Under the pieces are notes generated by a model. That model made no database searches. It saw only the letters and a list, made by a program, of their open reading frames with translations, and was not told where the DNA came from. The position numbers were made by a program, and so were the translations under genes. From assembly GCF_016834655.1 (NCBI RefSeq), contig NZ_JAENHP010000006.1, positions 248,001-312,000 on the forward strand: DNA of 64,000 nucleotides, given 5' to 3'. This DNA is from Paractinoplanes ovalisporus. Its GTDB lineage: Bacteria; Actinomycetota; Actinomycetes; Mycobacteriales; Micromonosporaceae. Shown in pieces: positions 42,059 through 50,417 of this stretch (positions are counted from its first letter, which is position 1; each line of letters begins with the position of its first letter).

Positions 42059-43074
42059 TGATGCGTGCAGCCGTCTTCTCCGAGCCAGGTCCCGCGTCCG
42101 TTCTTCAGATCACCGAGCGGGACCTGCCGCCCGCCGGTCCGGACGAGGTGCGGGTCCGGATCGTTCTCTCCGCGGTCAACCCCACCGACACCGGCACCCG
42201 GGCCGGCCGCGGCGTGCCCGACGGCATCTCGCCGCCGCGCGTGCCCAACCAGGACGGCGCCGGCGTGGTGGACGCGGTCGGTGACGGCGTGCACGGGCTC
42301 GAACCCGGTGACCACGTGTGGGTGTGGGACGCCGGCTACGGCCGCGAGAACGGCACCGCGCAGGAGTACGTCGTCCTGCCCCGCCGTCAGGTCGTGCGGA
42401 TGAACGACGACGTCCCGTTCGAGGTCGGCGCCGACCTGGGCATCCCCGCGCTCACCGCGCACCGCTGCCTCACGCTGGCCAGCGACGGGCCGGACAGGCT
42501 GGAGCCGGGGGCCCTGGAAGGGCGCACGGTGCTGGTCGCGGGTGGGGCCGGCGCGGTCGGCAACGCGGCCATCCAGCTCGCCAAGTGGGCCGGCGCGACC
42601 GTGCTGACCACGGTCTCGTCCAAGGAGAAGGGCGAACTGGCCGCGGCCGCGGGCGCCGACGTGGTGATCAATTATCGCGAGGAGGACGTGGCGGCCCGCG
42701 TGCGTGAGGTCAGCGAGACCGGACCGCACATCGTCGTCGAGGTCAACACCGAGAACCTCGCGCTCGACCTCGACGTGATCGCCCCGAACGGCAACATCGC
42801 CATCTACGTGGCCGGCAAGGTCGCCATTCCGAGCTTCAAGGCGATGCTCAAGAACGTCAGCCTCGACTTCGTGCTGACCTACACCACCTCGGCCGAGGAG
42901 AAGGACAACGCCGTCGCTGCGGTGGCCGAGGCCGTCAACGCCGGCGCCTTCCGGGTGGGGGAGGAGGCTGGGCTGCCGATCCTGCGCTACCCGTTCGAGC
43001 GGATCGCCGACGCCCACGAGGCCGTCGAGAACAACGCCGTGGGCAAGGTCGTCATCGAGGTGACGCAGCCCTAG
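42058..43074 (+). CDS. NADPH:quinone oxidoreductase-like MDR protein
   Basis: 338 residues of the zinc-free medium-chain dehydrogenase/reductase (QOR) family. A GroES-like N-terminal part (SAVNPTDTGTRAG, PNQDGAGVVDAVGDGV) is followed by the cofactor fold with VLVAGGAGAVGNAAIQLAKW and INYREEDV. The structural and catalytic zinc cysteines of alcohol dehydrogenases are absent. It probably reduces quinones or enones with NADPH. The end overlaps the convergent pseG gene by 23 bases. Confidence 0.85.
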   Translation: MMRAAVFSEPGPASVLQITERDLPPAGPDEVRVRIVLSAVNPTDTGTRAGRGVPDGISPPRVPNQDGAGVVDAVGDGVHGLEPGDHVWVWDAGYGRENGTAQEYVVLPRRQVVRMNDDVPFEVGADLGIPALTAHRCLTLASDGPDRLEPGALEGRTVLVAGGAGAVGNAAIQLAKWAGATVLTTVSSKEKGELAAAAGADVVINYREEDVAARVREVSETGPHIVVEVNTENLALDLDVIAPNGNIAIYVAGKVAIPSFKAMLKNVSLDFVLTYTTSAEEKDNAVAAVAEAVNAGAFRVGEEAGLPILRYPFERIADAHEAVENNAVGKVVIEVTQP

Positions 43075-44065
43075 CCAGCAGCGCGTCCGCCACCCGCTCG
43101 ACACCGCGGCCGTCCACCGCCGACCAGGCCCGCTGGGCCAGCTCGGTGCGGGCGGCCGCGTCGGTGAGCAGCCGTTCCAGCGTGTCGACGGCGTCGGCGC
43201 CCAGGTGGCCCAGCCGGCCCAGCCCGGCCCCGAAACCGCGGGCGATCGTCCGGTCGTACCCGAGGATCTGGTTGTCGACCACCCAGACCAGCGCGGCCGG
43301 TAGGCCCAGGCAGAGCAGCTCCCAGGTCGACGTGCCGCTGGCGCTCACCGCGAGGTCGGCCTCGGCCAGCAGCTTGGGCAGGTCGTCGGTGGGCGGGATG
43401 ATGTCGAAGCGCTGCCCCTCGCCGGGCACGACGGCGTGCAACTCGTCACGCAGGCTCTCGTTGGCTCCGATGATCGTGGCGTCGAAACGCGCCCCGGTCT
43501 GGGCCAGCCGCACGGCGATCTCGGGCGCGGCGCGGTAGGCGTCGGTGCCGCCGAAGAAGGCCACCACCTTGGGCGTACGGGCGTCGGTGTGCACCGGCGG
43601 CGTGACCGGCCGCAGCGACCGCACCGAACCGCGCAGCAGCGCGTAGTCGAGACCGGCCAGGCCGAGCGCGCCGTCGACCTCGACCACCGAGTCGAGGTTC
43701 TGGTCGACGTAGATGTCGGCCGTCTGGCCGCGGAAGTCGCCGTCGACGATCGCCAGCACCGGCCGCCCGGTCGCGCGGACCGCGACCGAGTGTTCCGGCG
43801 GCAGCGTGTAGGAGTCGATGACCAGGGCGTCGAGCTCCAGCTCCTCGACCGCGGCGACCAGGCCGGCCGGGTCGGACGGGGGCGGGAGGCAGGGCAGGCC
43901 GCGCTGGGTGAGCTGGCGTTCGGCCCACTCCACGCCGCCGAGGTCACCCAGGAAGACGACCACGACGCCGCGGGAGACCAGCTCCTCGGCCAGCGCGACA
44001 CAACGGACCAGATGCCCGACGCCGGTGCGGGCACCGGCGTCGCAGCGAATACCGACGATCGTCAC
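43052..44065 (-). CDS. pseG: PseG/SpsG-like UDP-sugar hydrolase
   Basis: 337 residues of GT-B-like fold. The opening IRCDAGARTGVGHLVRCVAL, with its GxGHxxRC signature, and VAFFGGTDAYR, SASGTSTWELLCLGLPAAL fit PseG, which removes UDP from UDP-2,4-diacetamido-2,4,6-trideoxy-altropyranose in pseudaminate synthesis. GTG 44065 follows the spsF stop by two bases. Last gene of the minus-strand glycan operon. Confidence 0.87.
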   Translation of the reverse strand: MTIVGIRCDAGARTGVGHLVRCVALAEELVSRGVVVVFLGDLGGVEWAERQLTQRGLPCLPPPSDPAGLVAAVEELELDALVIDSYTLPPEHSVAVRATGRPVLAIVDGDFRGQTADIYVDQNLDSVVEVDGALGLAGLDYALLRGSVRSLRPVTPPVHTDARTPKVVAFFGGTDAYRAAPEIAVRLAQTGARFDATIIGANESLRDELHAVVPGEGQRFDIIPPTDDLPKLLAEADLAVSASGTSTWELLCLGLPAALVWVVDNQILGYDRTIARGFGAGLGRLGHLGADAVDTLERLLTDAAARTELAQRAWSAVDGRGVERVADALLARAASPR

Positions 44066-44067
44066 CG

Positions 44068-44793
44068 TTACGCCTGGACCAGGGCCTTCTGCAGGACGTG
44101 GGCGTTGAGCTCGATCAGGTCGGGGCGACCGGCCAGCCAGTTGGCCAGCTCGCGCACCGAGATCGGCTCGTCGCCGAAGTGGCCGACGATCGCCTCGATG
44201 AGCTTCCAGTCGTCCTCGGTGTCGAGGGTGAGCCGCAGGTGTGACAGGTCGGGCTGCATGGTCAGCCCGATCACGTCGAAGTCGTCCGCGTGGGTGTAGA
44301 TGTACGACGTCACGTGGGTGCGGTGGTGCTCGGTGGCGAGCGCGTCGACCGCCAGCAGCACCGGCGTCCGCACGACCTCGACGTCGAGGCCGCGGGGGAG
44401 CGTACGGGTGATGGAGGTGGTCATGTAGTCGACGCCGGACGCGGTGAACACGCGGTGGGCCAGCGCGACCAGGTGCGGGTCGAGCAGCGGGCAGTCGGCC
44501 GTGAACCGCATGACGACGTCGCTCTCGTGCTGCCCGAGCACGCCCAGGAAGCGGGTCAGCACGTCGTCGACCGGACCGCGGTAGCAGGGGATGCCGATCG
44601 CGGCGCACTCGGCCACGACGGCGTCGTCGGCCGGCTCGATGGTGGTCGCGACGACCAGGGTGTCCAGCACGCCGCTCTGCTGGGCGGCACGGACCACACG
44701 CTCGAGGACACTGCGGCCGCCGAGCTGGCGCAGCACCTTGCCGGGGAGGCGCGAAGAGCCCATCCGGGCCTGGATGATGCCGAGGGTTGTCAT
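44068..44793 (-). CDS. SpsF/PseF-like cytidylyltransferase
   Basis: 241 residues. IIQARMGSSRLPGKVLRQLG is the nucleotide-binding signature of the SpsF group (COG1861), and MRFTADCPLLDP gives the metal-binding acidic site. It would activate the finished nonulosonate with CTP. It overlaps the upstream methyltransferase-like gene by four bases (ATGA). It is closer to Bacillus SpsF than to Campylobacter PseF, as PseG here also looks SpsG-like. Confidence 0.85.
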   Translation of the reverse strand: MTTLGIIQARMGSSRLPGKVLRQLGGRSVLERVVRAAQQSGVLDTLVVATTIEPADDAVVAECAAIGIPCYRGPVDDVLTRFLGVLGQHESDVVMRFTADCPLLDPHLVALAHRVFTASGVDYMTTSITRTLPRGLDVEVVRTPVLLAVDALATEHHRTHVTSYIYTHADDFDVIGLTMQPDLSHLRLTLDTEDDWKLIEAIVGHFGDEPISVRELANWLAGRPDLIELNAHVLQKALVQA

Positions 44794-46286
44794 TTGAGTC
44801 CTTTTCGAAGGCGGTTCCGTGCCTTGCGGGCGACCCCAAAGCCGATCTTCGCGACGCGGAAGCTCACCGTGCCGCTGAACAGGGCGACCTGTTTGCGCAG
44901 CTTGGTGAGTTCCTTGTCCCGCTTGTTGAGCTCGCGTTCGTACCACTGGGCGCGGGAGGTCGCGTCGGCGATCTGCCGGCGCAGCGCCCGGAGCTGTTCC
45001 TCGTGCTCGCGGCGGGAATCGGGAAGGGGGATCTCGGCCTCCGCCGGGACGGGCGGGACGTCGTCGGGCAGGCCCGCGGCGCCGTGGAGGACCGAGGTGA
45101 GCGTCTGCAGATCGGTGGCGGCGGGCCAGGGGTGGGCGTAGCCCCCACCGAGGAGCGTCTGTGCGAACCGGCGGATCACGTCGGTCTGCGGGGGGATGCT
45201 GGGGTCGAGCACTGCGAAGGCGTCGTGGTGGACAACGACGTTGTCGGCGGTGGATTGCGGGAGGGCGGCGGCCCAACCGGTGAGCAGGCGCCGCAGCAGC
45301 GGCAGATCGTGGCGCAGGGCCGCGCCGAGCAGCAGCTCCTCGAGCAGCCGGCCGGCCGGGAGGGGCCCGTTGAGCACGTCGCCCTCGCCGATGAGCACCC
45401 GGCGGACCCAGGCGCCGTCGGGGCCGGGCGCGATCTCGACCACCGGGCCGTCGCCGGCCAGCACCGGCGGCAGGTTGAGGACGGCCGCGGGGCGGGGTGC
45501 CTGGTGGGCGACGACCAGCCAGGAGGCGGCGAACTCGGGACCCAGGCCGCCACGGACGGCGGCCGCGGCGAGCCGGCGGGGATCGCTGAGAACGGCCTTT
45601 TCCGCGTACGCCTGACCGACCGCCCCCGCGGCGACGGCGGCCAGCACGTCGGCCGGGCCGTCCTGCAGCGCGTTCGGGGTGGCGATCAGGGTCGGCGACT
45701 CGGGCACCGGCCAGGCCGAACCCAGCCAGTCGATGGCGAGACCCTCGGCCGAGAGCTTGCCGGCCAGCCGGGTCGGGTTGCCGGGCTTGGTGTCGAACTC
45801 GCCCAGCGGCCGCCATGCGCTGTCGGTCTGGGCCGAGGTGGCGGTCGTCGGGTCGACCAGGCGGTGCACGCCCAGCTCGTTCTCGACGGCCAGCAGCAGA
45901 GTTCCGCCGGGGCGCAGGGCACGCTTGAGGGCCTGCAGGCTCGCGGCCCAGTCGAGCTGCTCGTCCTCGACCGAGCAGAGCCGGTCGAGCCCGTCGAGGG
46001 CCACGATCACGTCGTACTTCTCGGCGTCGGGCAGTTTGGCCAGCGTGCCGCAGAGGACGGTGCGGCCGCGGGCGTCGAGCTCGATCGCCTCGGGCTCGGA
46101 GCGCACCAGGCAGGTGACCGCCGACCGCTCGGCCAGGGCGTCGATCAGCTCGTCGGTGTGCGGGCCGGCGACCAGCACGTCGGCGCCGGCCGGGAGCTGG
46201 CCGGCCAGATATCCGAAGAGGGCACCCCCGGCGCGGGGGCGGTCCTCGGTGAACGACGGCATCTCACCACCGATCATCTCGATCAT
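44790..46286 (-). CDS. methyltransferase-like protein with C-terminal coiled coil, copy 1
   Basis: 498 residues. The first 150 look like a Rossmann methyltransferase: DVLVAGPHTDELIDALAE stands where the SAM glycine motif would be, then YDVIVALDGLDRLCS and LRPGGTLLLAVENELGVH. The glycine motif is poor (GPHTD), so SAM binding is uncertain. A middle region of about 230 residues is unassigned. A coiled coil at about 420-470 is followed by a basic tail, RKARNRLRKGLK, as often seen in surface-glycan enzymes. The gene at 63332 is its paralogue. It overlaps both neighbours by four bases. Confidence 0.7.
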   Translation of the reverse strand: MIEMIGGEMPSFTEDRPRAGGALFGYLAGQLPAGADVLVAGPHTDELIDALAERSAVTCLVRSEPEAIELDARGRTVLCGTLAKLPDAEKYDVIVALDGLDRLCSVEDEQLDWAASLQALKRALRPGGTLLLAVENELGVHRLVDPTTATSAQTDSAWRPLGEFDTKPGNPTRLAGKLSAEGLAIDWLGSAWPVPESPTLIATPNALQDGPADVLAAVAAGAVGQAYAEKAVLSDPRRLAAAAVRGGLGPEFAASWLVVAHQAPRPAAVLNLPPVLAGDGPVVEIAPGPDGAWVRRVLIGEGDVLNGPLPAGRLLEELLLGAALRHDLPLLRRLLTGWAAALPQSTADNVVVHHDAFAVLDPSIPPQTDVIRRFAQTLLGGGYAHPWPAATDLQTLTSVLHGAAGLPDDVPPVPAEAEIPLPDSRREHEEQLRALRRQIADATSRAQWYERELNKRDKELTKLRKQVALFSGTVSFRVAKIGFGVARKARNRLRKGLK

Positions 46287-47146
46287 GCGGGCACCTCGGC
46301 TGGACGTGACTCAGCGTGCGCGGATTCGGCAGTGTAATACCCCGTCCAACCCAGCATCGCGCGCAGCTCCGCCGGTGACGCCAGGTAACCGTCTCCCAAC
46401 TCGCTCATGGCCGAGGCGCGGGCCGCGGCGGCGTCGAGACGCTTGCCGTGCAGCTCGGGCCAGCTCCGCCGGATGCGGTCGGCGGTGGGGCGGTGTTCCT
46501 TGTCGAGGTGCATCGGGTCGCCGTAAACGGCGCCCTCACACCCGGCCGCGATCCCGTGGAAGATCGCGCTGCTCAGCCGGTTGGACGCCACGCGCTTGTG
46601 TTTGCGCAGCTCGGCCAGCTGGTTGTCGAGGAAGTCGATGTCGGTGTCGCGCCACTGGTAGCCGCGGTAGCCGTGGCAGATGACCCGGCCGTACTTCTCG
46701 TACGAGGCCCGGACGGCGTCGTTGCGGTATTCGTGCCAGTAGAGACAGAAGGTCACCGGGCCACCGCGCTCGGTTTCCATGATCTCTTCGACCTGGCGCT
46801 GGTGGTCGCCCGCGATGTGCTGGCCCTCCCACCCGTGGAAGGGGTACCAGATCGTCCCCTCCCGAGGAGCGGGCGTCGGATCGGGCCGCATGGTCAGCAG
46901 GTAGAGAAACGGGGCGCCGACGACCGTGGCCTGGCGGCGCCCCATCGACCAGGCGCGGCGCCGGGTCTGCTCGGAATAGACGAAGATGGGCCGGCCCGGC
47001 ACGTAAGGCGTGCCGGCACCGAGCCCGTCGACCACGTTCCACCCGTGCTGCAGGTAGCCGTTGATCCGGGGCGGATGCTCCGGATCTAACCCGCAGTATT
47101 CGGCCAGGATGTGCGCGTGGCCGTAGAAGTGGTTGGCGTGGTGCAC
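46283..47146 (-). CDS. GT-B-like surface-glycan protein, copy 1
   Basis: 287 residues with no signal peptide or membrane span. The motifs are NHFYGHAHILAEYC, GYLQHGWNVVDGLG, YPFHGWEGQHIAGDH, CLYWHEYRN, ICHGYRGYQWRD and KRVASNRLSSAIFHGIAAG followed by YGDPMHL. The histidine-containing loops and the SNRLSSA/YGDP end resemble the nucleotide-sugar half of GT-B glycosyltransferases, but I cannot name a family. The gene at 62457 is a clear paralogue with the same motifs. It overlaps the methyltransferase-like gene, and GGGAG lies before GTG 47146. Confidence 0.7.
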   Translation of the reverse strand: MHHANHFYGHAHILAEYCGLDPEHPPRINGYLQHGWNVVDGLGAGTPYVPGRPIFVYSEQTRRRAWSMGRRQATVVGAPFLYLLTMRPDPTPAPREGTIWYPFHGWEGQHIAGDHQRQVEEIMETERGGPVTFCLYWHEYRNDAVRASYEKYGRVICHGYRGYQWRDTDIDFLDNQLAELRKHKRVASNRLSSAIFHGIAAGCEGAVYGDPMHLDKEHRPTADRIRRSWPELHGKRLDAAAARASAMSELGDGYLASPAELRAMLGWTGYYTAESAHAESRPAEVPA

Positions 47147-47149
47147 CCG

Positions 47150-48268
47150 CTAGCTCCCGAGGATGTTACGCAGCGTCTCCACAACGCGGTCCTGATCGGC
47201 GTCGGAGAGATCGACGAAGAGCGGCAACGATAGCTGTTCAGCGTAGAAGGTCTCCGCCACGGGGCACATGCCCCGCTGGTAGCCCAGGTCGGTGAACACC
47301 GGGTGCCAGTAGACCGGGATGTAGTTGACCTGCACGCCGATCCCGGCTTCGCGCATCCGCTCGAAGACTTCACGCCGACGACCGTCCAACACCCTCACGG
47401 GATAAAGGTGACGCAGCGGGTCGACGCCCTCACGCTGGATCGGCAGGCGCAGACCCGGCACGTCGGCCAGCAGCTGGTCGTACCGCGCGGTCAGCTGCTG
47501 GCGGCGGGCCTTGAACGCGGCCAGCCGCTTGAGCTGCGAGCTGCCGAGCGCGCAGAGCACGTCGGGCAGCCGGTAGTTGTTGCCGAACTCGTGCACCTCG
47601 TAGAACCAGGCGCCCTCGTCCGGGTGACGCAGGTCTTCGCGGACGACCCCGATCGTGCGGAACGTGCGGGCCCGCTGGAGCAGGTCGGGCCGGATCGACG
47701 CGACCGCGCCGCCCTCGGCCGTGGTCATGTTCTTGGTCGGGAAGAACGAGAACGTCGTCAGATCGGCCAGCGAGCCCACCGGGCGGCCGTTCACGGTCGA
47801 GCCGATCGAGTGGGCCGCGTCGCCCACGAGCACCGCGCCCACGCCCTCCGCGATCTTGCGGAGCGCGTCGTAGTCGGCCGGGTGGCCCGCGTAGTCGACC
47901 GCGCCGATCGCCTTCGTGCGCGACGTGACCGCGGCCTCGACCGCGGCCGGGTCGATGTTGGCGGTCTCGTCCTCGATGTCGGCGAAGACGATCTTGGCGC
48001 CCAGCAGCGACGCCGCCGAGGCCGTGGCCACGAAGGTCATCGGGGTGGTGACGACCTCGTCACCCCTGGTGACGCCGGCCGCCGCGTACGCCGTGTGCAG
48101 CGCCGTCGTGCCGTTGGTGACGGTGACCGCGGGAGCGCCCGCGACCGCCTCGATGTCGGCCTCGAACTGCGCGACCCGGGGGCCGGTGGTCAGCCAGTCA
48201 CTGCCGAGGGCGGCGACGACCGCCTCGACGTCGGACTGGTCGATCGACTGCCGCCCGTACGGCAGCAT
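47150..48268 (-). CDS. pseC: PseC-like PLP-dependent UDP-4-keto-sugar aminotransferase
   Basis: 372 residues of the DegT/DnrJ/EryC1/PseC family. LPYGRQSIDQSDVEAVVAAL opens the protein, TNGTTALHTAYAAAGV binds phosphate, DAAHSIGS holds the cofactor aspartate, and the PLP lysine is in FFPTKNMTTAEGG. It turns the PseB product into UDP-4-amino-4,6-dideoxy-N-acetyl-altrosamine. Its start codon shares one base with the pseB stop (TGATG). Confidence 0.9.
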   Translation of the reverse strand: MLPYGRQSIDQSDVEAVVAALGSDWLTTGPRVAQFEADIEAVAGAPAVTVTNGTTALHTAYAAAGVTRGDEVVTTPMTFVATASAASLLGAKIVFADIEDETANIDPAAVEAAVTSRTKAIGAVDYAGHPADYDALRKIAEGVGAVLVGDAAHSIGSTVNGRPVGSLADLTTFSFFPTKNMTTAEGGAVASIRPDLLQRARTFRTIGVVREDLRHPDEGAWFYEVHEFGNNYRLPDVLCALGSSQLKRLAAFKARRQQLTARYDQLLADVPGLRLPIQREGVDPLRHLYPVRVLDGRRREVFERMREAGIGVQVNYIPVYWHPVFTDLGYQRGMCPVAETFYAEQLSLPLFVDLSDADQDRVVETLRNILGS

Positions 48269-49248
48269 CAGTTCTCCTCGAGCAGCTTGCGCATGTCCTC
48301 GACGGAGAGCCAGAGGTCGTTGTTGTCGGAGCGGTAGTTGAAACCGTCCGGAACCTCTTCGCCGCCCTCGGGGGTCTCGTAGCCCCAGCTGGCCACGACC
48401 GGCTGAACCACGTAGCGGTCGGGGAAGCGCAGCGTGCGACGGCTGTCGTCGGAGGCGATCATCTCCTCGTGGAGCTTCTCGCCCGGCCGGACGCCCATCT
48501 CGTGGGTGGCCGAGTTCGGGGCGACGGCCTCGACCAGGTCGAGGATGCGCATGCTGGGGATGCGCGGCACGAACAGCTCGCCACCCTGCATGGTGTCGAA
48601 CGAGTCGACGACGAACTTCACGGCCTGGGGGAGCGTGATCCAGAAGCGGGTCATCCGCTTGTCGGTGATCGGCAGGCTCTTGCCCTCGGCGGCCAGCTTG
48701 CGGAACAGCGGGACGACCGAGCCCCGGCTGCCCATCACGTTTCCGTAACGGACGACCGCGAGGCGGGTCGGGTGGGTGGCCGCGTAGTGGTTGCCGGCGA
48801 TGAAGAGCTTGTCGGCCACGAGCTTGGTCGCGCCGTAGAGGTTGATCGGGCTCGACGCCTTGTCGGTGGAGAGCGCGACGACCTTCTTGACGCCCTTGTC
48901 GATCGCGGCGTCGATCACGTTCTGAGACCCGTTGATGTTGGTCTCGACGAACTCCGACGGGTTGTACTCCGCCGTGTCGACCTGCTTGAGAGCGGCGGCG
49001 TGCACCACGTAGTCGATGTTGTGCATCGCGCGCTCGAGCCGCGCCTTGTCCCGGATGTCGCCGAGGAAGAAGCGCAGCCGCGGGTCGTCGCCGAACATCT
49101 GCCGGACCTCGTACTGCTTCAGCTCGTCCCGGGAGAACACGACGATGCGCTGCGGGTCGAGGTGGGTCAGGGCGTAGTTGAGAAACGCCTTCCCGAACGA
49201 CCCGGTAGCACCGGTGACCAGGATCGATGATCCGCTGAGTACAGACAC
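48268..49248 (-). CDS. pseB: PseB-like UDP-GlcNAc 4,6-dehydratase/5-epimerase
   Basis: 326 residues of the extended SDR class. It has ILVTGATGSFGKAF, FSRDELKQYEVR, FFLGDIRD, HAAALKQVDTAEYNP, STDKASSPINLYGATK and WITLPQAV, all typical of PseB. It starts pseudaminate synthesis from UDP-GlcNAc. GTG 49248 has GGGAG upstream; the longer reading to 49341 adds unlike sequence. First gene of the minus-strand operon, divergent from the acyl cassette with 193 bp between. Confidence 0.92.
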   Translation of the reverse strand: MSVLSGSSILVTGATGSFGKAFLNYALTHLDPQRIVVFSRDELKQYEVRQMFGDDPRLRFFLGDIRDKARLERAMHNIDYVVHAAALKQVDTAEYNPSEFVETNINGSQNVIDAAIDKGVKKVVALSTDKASSPINLYGATKLVADKLFIAGNHYAATHPTRLAVVRYGNVMGSRGSVVPLFRKLAAEGKSLPITDKRMTRFWITLPQAVKFVVDSFDTMQGGELFVPRIPSMRILDLVEAVAPNSATHEMGVRPGEKLHEEMIASDDSRRTLRFPDRYVVQPVVASWGYETPEGGEEVPDGFNYRSDNNDLWLSVEDMRKLLEEN

Positions 49249-49441
49249 TTTGATTTTCTCCCGGGGGGTGGGACAGGACGCAGTACGAGCCGGAAGCATA
49301 ACCAGCCGACCAGCAGATTTCTGGGCCAACCCGAAACGCAAACCTTAGTTCACCTGGTGTTCAGATAGAGTTGCCCTCTGGTTAACCGCGTGCGACGAGG
49401 TTAAGAATCCTCTGTTCACCCAGCCCCCTTGGAGAACCCCT

Positions 49442-49687
49442 GTGAGTGACCTGCAGAGACTGCGCGAGGCGTTCCGCACCGCACTGGACCTTCCGGCGGA
49501 CGCGCCCGTGGACGACCTGCAATACCAGGACAACGAGAAGTGGGATTCCCTCGCTCACATGTCTCTGGTGGCCGCCATCGAGGACGAGTTCTCCGTGATG
49601 ATTGACACAGACGACGTCATCAACATGTCGAGCTTCGCCGAGGCGACCCGCATCCTCGGCAAGTACGGGGTTGACTTCAATGAGTGA
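49442..49687 (+). CDS. acyl carrier protein
   Basis: 81 residues, acidic, four-helix. The phosphopantetheine serine is S36 in WDSLAHMSLVAAIEDEF. It has the size and pattern of discrete ACPs from glycan or specialised-lipid loci rather than the house-keeping fatty acid ACP. GTG 49442 follows GGAGA. It is the first gene of a six-gene run with overlaps at every junction, and overlaps the SDR gene by eight bases. Confidence 0.9.
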   Translation: MSDLQRLREAFRTALDLPADAPVDDLQYQDNEKWDSLAHMSLVAAIEDEFSVMIDTDDVINMSSFAEATRILGKYGVDFNE

Positions 49688-50417
49688 TCGGGTGGCCCTG
49701 GTAACAGGCGCCTCCCGGGGAATCGGTCGGGCCACCGCCACGCGTCTCGCGGAGCAGGGGCACGACCTCGTGCTGCACGGTCATCGCGCCGATGCGATCG
49801 CGGCCGTCGCTGAGGAGTTGTCCGGCAAGTATGGCGTAACCGCGCTGAGCGGCCACGGTGACATTGCCGACCCCGCGACCAGCAAGGCGCTCGTGCAGCT
49901 CGCCTTCAGCAACTTCAAGCGCCTGGACGCGCTGGTGGTCAACGCCGGCACCCACGCGGCGGGCATGCTCGGCATGACCGACGACGCGACCATCCAGCGC
50001 CTGTTCGCGGTGAACTCGGCCGGCGCGGTCTACACGCTGCGTGGCGCGACCCGCCTGCTGGCCCGGGGCAAGAACCCGGCCGTCGTCCTGGTCTCGTCGA
50101 TCACCGCCTCGCGCGGCATCGCCGGCCAGGCCGTCTACTCGGCCTCCAAGGCCGCCGTGGCCGCGCTGGCCAAGTCGGCCGCCAAGGAGCTCGGCAAGCA
50201 GGGCATCCGGGTCAACGCGATCGAGCCCGGCTTCATCGCCACCGACATGCTCGACACTCTCGACGAAAAAGGCCGCGAGGAGCGCATCGCCGACACCGCC
50301 CTGGGCCGCCTGGGCGAGGCCGACGAGGTCGCCGACGTGATCGCGTTCCTCCTCTCCGAGCAGGCCCGGTTCGTGACCGGCCAGGTGCTCGGGGTCGACG
50401 GAGGATTGACGCTGTGA
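49680..50417 (+). CDS. FabG-like short-chain dehydrogenase/reductase
   Basis: 245 residues. Classical SDR with TGASRGIGRATA, the NAG loop, catalytic Ser in VLVSSITASRG, and YSASK with the Tyr and Lys. The ending ARFVTGQVLGVDGGLTL is as in 3-oxoacyl-ACP reductases. In this cassette it may reduce an ACP-bound ketoacyl group, or an aldehyde made by LuxC. It overlaps the ACP gene by eight bases and the next gene by four. Confidence 0.9.
   Translation: MSDRVALVTGASRGIGRATATRLAEQGHDLVLHGHRADAIAAVAEELSGKYGVTALSGHGDIADPATSKALVQLAFSNFKRLDALVVNAGTHAAGMLGMTDDATIQRLFAVNSAGAVYTLRGATRLLARGKNPAVVLVSSITASRGIAGQAVYSASKAAVAALAKSAAKELGKQGIRVNAIEPGFIATDMLDTLDEKGREERIADTALGRLGEADEVADVIAFLLSEQARFVTGQVLGVDGGLTL

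Noticed and set aside
43052..44839. Long reading of pseG with about 260 extra N-terminal residues
   Set aside because: The extra part is a shadow of the spsF gene in another frame; PseG similarity begins at GTG 44065.
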